Source of the DNA: Bradyrhizobium sp. CCH5-F6
GTDB lineage: Bacteria; Pseudomonadota; Alphaproteobacteria; Rhizobiales; Xanthobacteraceae
Reading direction: 5' to 3'
Assembly (NCBI RefSeq): GCF_001556045.1
Contig: NZ_LSIC01000047.1
Coordinates: forward strand, 99,185-163,184
DNA: 64,000 nucleotides
Shown here piece by piece: positions 59,736 to 64,000 of the stretch (position 1 is its first letter; each line of letters begins with the position of its first letter). The notes below the pieces were generated by a model that saw only the letters and a program-made list of their open reading frames with translations, did no database searches and was not told the DNA's origin. Both the position numbers and the translations under genes were made by a program.

Positions 59736-59990
59736 GTGAACAAGAAGACTTTGTCGATCGCCGCCGCCTTCCTGACCATTGTGGGCGGTACTGCGGCCGT
59801 CGCCGCCGAACTGCCGACCTATGCGGCCAACGGTTTCCCGGTTTCTGCGCTGCAGGTGCGCGTGCTCGGCGCTGCGCATGTCGAGCAGCAGGTTTCGGCG
59901 CCCACCACGGTCGCCTCGGTCCACCAAGCCAAGGTGCTCGGCCCCCGCAAGGTGACGACCGCGGACGTCACCACCGGCGCAGCCCGCTGA
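59736..59990 (+). CDS. Small exported protein, 84 aa
   Basis: GTG start 59736 with TTTGGAG upstream. Signal peptide to about residue 23 (IAAAFLTIVGGTAAVAA). The mature chain is short and polar (ELPTYAANGFPVSALQVRVL), without cysteines. The gene has its own promoter with a striking pair of direct repeats. Function unknown. Confidence 0.65.
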   Translation: MNKKTLSIAAAFLTIVGGTAAVAAELPTYAANGFPVSALQVRVLGAAHVEQQVSAPTTVASVHQAKVLGPRKVTTADVTTGAAR

Positions 59991-60190
59991 GGCTGAGTTC
60001 GACCGGGGGCAGGTGGAGCCTCGCCTAAAGCGCGACATTCACCGCCCCTGGCCATTGAACGACATCACGCCGCATGTGCATTGCGCACGCGGCCATCGCG
60101 GCGGGGTATCCGCTTCGTCGCGATGCCTGCGTGCCAGCCCTGCAGCCGCGAGGGTTGAGCCGCCACATGCGCCGACGTATCGCTTGATCC

Positions 60191-61111
60191 ATGGATCAGC
60201 GGGCGAGCGGCGCTGACGCTCTCACTCAGAAGAACGATGCAGCGCCGGCATTGCTCGGCGTGGTCTGCGGCCTTGCCGCGGCGCTGTTCTGGGCGCTCGG
60301 CTTCGCCGGCACGCGGCATGGCCTCAAGGTCGGCTTCACGCCGGTCGATCTCCTCGTGCATCGCTATGTCTGGTCGGGGATCGTGTTCCTTCCGCTGGTG
60401 GCGCGCGCGGGCATCTCCGATCTCTGCGGCATCGGCTGGAGCAGGGGCCTCGTGCTGATGGTGCTCGGCGGTCCCGTGATGTCGCTGATCTCCTACACCG
60501 GTTTCCTGTTCGTGCCGCTCGGCCATGGCAGCGTGATCCAGCCCTCCTGCGCGACACTGGGCGGCCTGCTGCTCGCCGCGGTCGTGCTGAAGGAGCGGAT
60601 TTCCGCCTCGCGCTTTGCCGGCGCGATCGTCATCGTCGGCGGCCTCGGCGTGATCGGCGCCGAATCGATCGGCCATATCGGGGCCGAGGGCGTGCAAGGC
60701 GATCTGATCTTCGTGCTCGCCGGATTCATGTTCGCCGGCTTCGGTGCCGCCCTGCGCCGCTGGCGCGTCTCGGCCGTGTCGGCGGCGCTGGTGATCAACG
60801 TGCTGTCGCTGCTGCTGGTGCCGGTCTACATCGCGACCGTCGGCCTCGCCCATATCGCGGCGATCGGCGTGACCGAGAACGCCATCCAGGCGCTGGTGCA
60901 GGGCGTGCTCGCCGGACCCGCCGCGCTCTATCTCTACGCCGTCTCGGTCCAGCGCCTCGGCGTTGCCCGCGCCGCGGTGTTTCCGGCCTGCGTGCCGGCG
61001 CTGACGGTGCTCACAGGCTGGCTTCTGCTGGGCGAGCCGCCGACGATGTTGCAGACGGCGGGGCTCGTGACGGTGCTATGCGGGTTCTATCTGGCGCAGC
61101 GGCAGAGCTAG
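60191..61111 (+). CDS. EamA-family (DMT) transporter
   Basis: Predicted 306 aa, ten transmembrane helices from two EamA repeats: GVVCGLAAALFWALGFAGTR begins repeat 1, and GDLIFVLAGFMFAGFGAALR begins repeat 2. Members export amino acids, metabolites or nucleobases. Two small-residue-rich motifs (PVMSLISYTGFLFVPLGHGS, PACVPALTVLTGWLLLGEP) fit the family. Substrate unknown. Convergent with yjdM, six bases apart. Confidence 0.9.
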   Translation: MDQRASGADALTQKNDAAPALLGVVCGLAAALFWALGFAGTRHGLKVGFTPVDLLVHRYVWSGIVFLPLVARAGISDLCGIGWSRGLVLMVLGGPVMSLISYTGFLFVPLGHGSVIQPSCATLGGLLLAAVVLKERISASRFAGAIVIVGGLGVIGAESIGHIGAEGVQGDLIFVLAGFMFAGFGAALRRWRVSAVSAALVINVLSLLLVPVYIATVGLAHIAAIGVTENAIQALVQGVLAGPAALYLYAVSVQRLGVARAAVFPACVPALTVLTGWLLLGEPPTMLQTAGLVTVLCGFYLAQRQS

Positions 61112-61117
61112 CGGACC

Positions 61118-61468
61118 TCACGCCTTCCGCACGAACTCCGATTTCAGGTTCATCGCGCCGATGCCGTCGATCTTGCAGGCGATGTCGTGGCCGTCGCTGG
61201 CGTCCTGCAGGCGGATGTTGCGCACCTTTGTGCCGCCCTTGACGACCGAGGAGGAGCCCTTGATCTTGAGATCCTTGATCACGATGACGCTGTCGCCGTC
61301 GGCGAGCACATTGCCGTTGGCATCGCGCACGGCGGCATCCTGCGCCGTGTCCGCGGCCGCATCCGCCGCGCCGCTCCATTCATGGCCGCATTCCGGGCAG
61401 ACCCAGAGATCGCGGTCCTGATAGGCGTGCTCGGAATTGCAGGCCGGGCATTTCATCGTGTCGGTCAT
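61118..61468 (-). CDS. yjdM: YjdM (PhnA) family zinc-ribbon protein
   Basis: Predicted 116 aa. N-terminal zinc ribbon [27 protein letters not shown] (C-x2-C...C-x2-C), then the PhnA domain with [20 protein letters not shown] and [20 protein letters not shown]. It was named for an alkylphosphonate operon in E. coli, but is not part of that pathway. Function unknown; very conserved. ATG 61468 begins the zinc ribbon; the in-frame region upstream is not coding-like. Confidence 0.93.
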   Translation of the reverse strand: MTDTMKCPACNSEHAYQDRDLWVCPECGHEWSGAADAAADTAQDAAVRDANGNVLADGDSVIVIKDLKIKGSSSVVKGGTKVRNIRLQDASDGHDIACKIDGIGAMNLKSEFVRKA

Positions 61469-61579
61469 TGTCTGTCTCGTCTCACCGGTTCGTTCGCGGC
61501 GCGACCGTAGGGGCGGGAACCGGGAAAGCAAGGAAAAGCTGCGAACGGCTTGGGCCGCGCCCGGCCTGCCGGTGCGATG

Positions 61580-61753
61580 TCACCGAAACAGCGCGACGAA
61601 GATCACGTAGAGCCAGCCCAGGATGCCGTGGATGATCGCCCACAGGATCGAATGGTTGTTGGTGTAGGAGATCGCGATGGCGAGCGCCGAGCCGAATCCC
61701 ACGCCGTATTTCGCGCCCTCGACCCGGACGCCGTAATAGCGGTTTTCGTTCAT
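61580..61753 (-). CDS. Small membrane protein, 57 aa
   Basis: The chain opens MNENRYYGVRVEGAKYGVGF and ends NHSILWAIIHGILGWLYVIF followed by VALFR. Two hydrophobic helices (about 18-30 and 34-53) predict an inner-membrane protein. AGGAGG lies about seven bases before ATG 61753. It is divergent from a cytochrome c gene, with two FixK-type boxes between them, suggesting low-oxygen expression. Unknown function; too short for many gene finders. Confidence 0.75.
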   Translation of the reverse strand: MNENRYYGVRVEGAKYGVGFGSALAIAISYTNNHSILWAIIHGILGWLYVIFVALFR

Positions 61754-61849
61754 GGTGATGCCTCCTGACCTCGAATGAGCGCGAGCCTATGCGGTCGCCG
61801 TGATCCTGGCGAGCGGCGTGATCAATGAGGCCATGTCGTCCCGCGCGAG

Positions 61850-61863
61850 TTGAGCTGCGTCAA
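61850..61863 (-). promoter_or_regulatory. FixK-type box 1
   Basis: TTGAGCTGCGTCAA fits TTGA-N6-TCAA. If it acts on the minus-strand 57-aa gene, transcription would begin near 61815, leaving a leader of about 62 bases. Confidence 0.5.
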
Positions 61864-61930
61864 CGGCATTGCAACGCTGAGGACGCGGGCGGCGGGCTGC
61901 GAAGACGAGGGCGATCATCCGCGCCTTCCT

Positions 61931-61944
61931 TGACGCAGATCAAC
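61931..61944 (+). promoter_or_regulatory. FixK-type box 2
   Basis: TTGACGCAGATCAA, exact TTGA-N6-TCAA and nine of ten bases of the Fnr/FixK palindrome TTGAT-N4-ATCAA. Centred about 66 bases before the cytochrome ATG; with a class II arrangement the start site would be near 61979. Confidence 0.6.
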
Positions 61945-62003
61945 CTGGCCTCGCGGTGCAAATCTAGGCTGGCGCGATGAGTCAATCGCGGTGAGGTTTG
62001 GCG

Positions 62004-62363
62004 ATGTCGCACAGTGTTCGAGTCTCCATCGGCATCGTCATCCTGATCATCCTGTCGGTGCTGTTCCTCTTCAGCGTCGTCCACACCGCCGCGGGGGCCC
62101 CGAGGCCCGCCTCGCGCACCATCGCCGAAGGACAGCGCTTGGCGCAGGCGTGGTGCCAGTCGTGTCACGCGGTCGAGCGGACCATCACCGATTTCTTCGA
62201 CGAGGCCCCGAGCTTTCAGGCCATCGCCGATCGCAGCGGCACCACCGCGCTGTCGCTCAAGGTGTTCTGGCGGACCAGCCACCGGAACATGCCGAACCTG
62301 GTGATCTCGCCGGAGCAGGCGGATGCGCTTTCGGCCTATATCCTGAGCCTGAAGAGCAGATGA
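62004..62363 (+). CDS. Membrane-anchored c-type cytochrome
   Basis: Predicted 119 aa. An uncleaved or cleaved N-terminal hydrophobic segment (IGIVILIILSVLFLFSVVHT) is followed by a single haem motif CQSCH (about 51-55) and an axial-Met region near RNMPNLVISPEQAD. It is a class I cytochrome c of about 85 residues in the periplasm. ATG 62004 has GAGG seven bases upstream. A FixK-type box in the promoter suggests microaerobic electron transport. No oxidase gene adjoins. Confidence 0.9.
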   Translation: MSHSVRVSIGIVILIILSVLFLFSVVHTAAGAPRPASRTIAEGQRLAQAWCQSCHAVERTITDFFDEAPSFQAIADRSGTTALSLKVFWRTSHRNMPNLVISPEQADALSAYILSLKSR

Positions 62364-62385
62364 GGGCCCGGCCAAACGACATTTG

Positions 62386-62506
62386 GCGAAAACAACCCCA
62401 TGCACAGTAGGCATCTCTCTGGAATCGCTGGGGATTTTATTTGACTTCGGCGATACCGAATTTCCTTTGCGTCGTCGGGCAAAACAGGCGCATGATGTCA
62501 CGGTGG
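62386..62506 (+). repeat. Dispersed intergenic repeat, family B copy 2
   Basis: Starts CGAAAACAACCCCATGCACA, ends CGGGCAAAACAGGCGCATGA and TGTCACGGTGG. The ends match copy 1 at 2314-2431; the core differs. It begins shortly after the cytochrome stop. Confidence 0.7.
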
Positions 62507-62569
62507 AGCCCTCTCGACGTCCAGGCGCTCGATGCGTAGCCTCCGCACGTAACGCACGACGAGCCCGCC

Positions 62570-62974
62570 ATGACCTTTCTCCTCAACATCGACGTCCCCG
62601 ATGTCGCAAAGGCCACGACCTTCTACACCGAAGCCTTCGGCCTGACGGTCGGCCGCCGCTTCGGCGCCGACTTCGTCGAGCTCAACGGCTGGCCGGCGCC
62701 GGTGTATCTCTTGACCAAGCCGGCCGGCACGGTCGGCGCGGGCGGCGACCGCCGCCGTTACGAGCGGCACTGGACGCCCGTGCATATCGACGTCGTCGTT
62801 GACGACGTCGACGCCGCCCTCGCGCGTGCGCTCCGTGCCGGTGCGATCCTGGAGGCGCCCGCGCGCGATGCGCCCTATGGCCGGATCGCGATGCTGGCCG
62901 ATCCGTTCGGGCACGGGTTCTGCCTGCTGGCGTTCAGCGAGAAAGGGTATGACGCGTTGTTGGGGAGTTCGTAG
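62570..62974 (+). CDS. VOC-family (glyoxalase/bleomycin-resistance-like) protein
   Basis: Predicted 134 aa, one VOC domain made of two beta-alpha-beta3 modules: FLLNIDVPDVAKATTFYTEA and HWTPVHIDVVVDDVDAALAR, ending DPFGHGFCLLAFSEKGYDAL. Metal ligands could be H and E residues at the module starts (HIDVVV; the FVELNG Glu). Function is open: metal-dependent isomerase, dioxygenase, or ligand binding. Confidence 0.9.
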   Translation: MTFLLNIDVPDVAKATTFYTEAFGLTVGRRFGADFVELNGWPAPVYLLTKPAGTVGAGGDRRRYERHWTPVHIDVVVDDVDAALARALRAGAILEAPARDAPYGRIAMLADPFGHGFCLLAFSEKGYDALLGSS

Positions 62975-62989
62975 TTCGCGACCGGGTTC

Positions 62990-63070
62990 GTAGCCCGGAT
63001 GAGCGAAGCGACATCCGGGAAACACCTCGGCAGGATCAATCCCGGATATCGCTTCGCTCATCCGGGCTAC
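62990..63070. repeat. Paired inverted REPs (BIME)
   Basis: Two REPs facing each other with an exact 22-bp inverted arm: 62990-63011 (GTAGCCCGGATGAGCGAAGC...) and 63049-63070 (...GCTCATCCGGGCTAC). It is the same REP type that flanks the RAYT gene 40 kb away. Confidence 0.9.
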
Positions 63071-63104
63071 GCTTGCTGGGATCGCGAGCGGACATTGGGG
63101 CGAC

Positions 63105-63770
63105 ATGGCAAAAAAGCAAACGAGCAAATCGACGAGGAAGCTGAAGACCTACCAGACCTCGCTCGGCTTCTACGACCAGGCGATCGCCGCGCCTTCGATG
63201 AAGGCGGCGCTCGAGGCCTGGGGCGCCAGCTCCAATCTCTTCCATCAGGGCGTCGCGAAGGAGACCGACGACCCTGATATCGTCGCGGCGACCATGGCGA
63301 AGCCCGGCATCGTGCTCAGGCGTCCGGTCGGCTCGGACGGTCCGTTCAGCGAGAGCGCGGAGCTGCCGACCGATCTCGGCGAAGAGGAGGCCAGGCCCCA
63401 ACGCAGGTCGGAACGTAAGCCCAAGACCAAATCCGCGAAGCGTTCGGCCATATCCACAACGAAGCCGTCCCGCAAGATCGACGATCAGGCCGCGCGCAAG
63501 GCCGCGGCGGCGTTCGAGAAGGAGGAGCGGCGGCGCGAAGCCGAGCGAAGGAAAGAGGAGGCCGCCCGCGCCAGAGAGCGCGCGCGCCGGGACAAGGCGG
63601 TCGCGACCGCGCAGGCGGCGCTGGACAAAGCGAGGCGTGAGCACGAAGCGCGCAGCGAGGAGATCGAGGCTGAGCGGGCTGCGCTGGACGCGCGCGCCGA
63701 GGCCGAGCAGGACCGCTGGGACAAGCAGCGGATGAAGCTGGAGCGGGCGCTAAGCCGGGCGCGGGAGTAG
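63105..63770 (+). CDS. Coiled-coil hypothetical protein, 221 aa
   Basis: The N-terminal half (LKTYQTSLGFYDQAIAAPSM, ALEAWGASSNLFHQGVAKET) has a conserved-looking segment with PGIVLRRPVGSDGPF; the C-terminal half is a long Ala/Arg/Glu/Lys coiled coil (AFEKEERRREAERRKEEAAR...). It is cytosolic, without signal or membrane segments. Similar proteins in rhizobia are often mis-annotated as TolA-like because of the coiled coil. Function unknown. Confidence 0.75.
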   Translation: MAKKQTSKSTRKLKTYQTSLGFYDQAIAAPSMKAALEAWGASSNLFHQGVAKETDDPDIVAATMAKPGIVLRRPVGSDGPFSESAELPTDLGEEEARPQRRSERKPKTKSAKRSAISTTKPSRKIDDQAARKAAAAFEKEERRREAERRKEEAARARERARRDKAVATAQAALDKARREHEARSEEIEAERAALDARAEAEQDRWDKQRMKLERALSRARE

Positions 63771-63948
63771 GGCCGCGCAAACGCTGATCCGCCGTGCATC
63801 GCCTCGCGCAGGCAGCGAGATCGCGGTTCCGTCCCTATATGAACTCGTTGCGGATCGCGAACAGGCGCCGCGGGCGCTTGCGCTGCTGGACGGTGAAGGC
63901 GGCGCGTGAGGCGACGCAGTGGCACGGCTGGGATCGGTTCGAGCAAGC

Positions 63949-63997
63949 GCCTCGTCCTTCGAGACGACCGCTTTCAGCGGTCTCCTCAGGATGAGGC
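63949..63997. repeat. Palindromic repeat at the window edge
   Basis: GCCTCGTCCT (63949-63958) pairs with AGGATGAGGC (63988-63997), one mismatch, with an inner ACCGCTTTCAGCGGT hairpin. It resembles a repeat common in Bradyrhizobium genomes; it may continue beyond the window. Confidence 0.55.
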
Positions 63998-64000
63998 TCA

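Noticed and set aside
1..64000. CRISPR array, tRNA/rRNA genes, prophage or complete insertion sequence
   Set aside because: I looked for regularly spaced repeats, cloverleaf-type sequences and transposase/integrase genes; only REP-type and other intergenic repeats and one RAYT gene are present.

Overview
The window looks like chromosomal DNA of a Bradyrhizobium-like alphaproteobacterium (Nitrobacteraceae). The reasons are high GC (about 64% by eye), many small envelope and 'conserved hypothetical' families typical of that group, Tat-exported enzymes, FixK-, CtrA- and EcfG-type promoter motifs, and several families of short palindromic intergenic repeats. This assignment is inference; no rRNA, tRNA, CRISPR array, prophage or complete insertion sequence was seen.

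Region 1 (1-4.4 kb): a truncated ModA-like binding protein, a Sel1-repeat protein, a one-haem c-type cytochrome behind a FixK-like promoter, and a tandem GrlR-domain protein. Region 2 (4.4-13.4 kb): a divergent LysR regulator and an eight-gene operon combining a Rieske oxygenase, its flavin/2Fe-2S reductase, a complete branched-chain-type ABC importer (with LivG and LivF fused in one chain), a DUF1116 protein and an unknown 204-aa protein. This is the best candidate in the window for an undescribed catabolic system. Region 3 (13.4-24.7 kb): small secreted proteins, a Mo-hydroxylase operon (large subunit, 2Fe-2S subunit, dihaem cytochrome), a multicopper oxidase, an ABC-F ATPase, a REP-associated tyrosine transposase (RAYT) flanked by REPs, and an MBL hydrolase.

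Region 4 (24.7-38.1 kb): cupin, esterase, nitroreductase, a c-di-GMP-type cluster (DUF2336, PilZ, HD-GYP), AraC regulator, FMN reductase, chemoreceptor, DUF2778 L,D-transpeptidase-like protein, SMI1/KNR4 protein and an orphan TRAP binding protein. Region 5 (38.2-44.6 kb): a TetR-controlled unit of SsuB/SsuC-type ABC genes, NMT1-like binding protein, DHDPS-family protein, epimerase and acetyltransferase, with two matching putative operators. Region 6 (44.8-52.4 kb): minCDE behind a perfect CtrA box, envelope proteins, an L,D-transpeptidase lipoprotein, and two further perfect CtrA boxes, one of which precedes a possible small RNA.

Region 7 (51.9-64 kb): a MarR regulator divergent from a 3-hydroxybenzoate/phenol hydroxylase with a 23-bp operator inside the promoter, SMR efflux protein, PaiB, PdxY, an M15-like secreted protein, an orphan 56-aa Flp pilin, EamA exporter, YjdM, and a divergent pair (57-aa membrane protein and cytochrome c) with two FixK-type boxes between them. 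VOC and coiled-coil proteins and a REP palindrome close the window.
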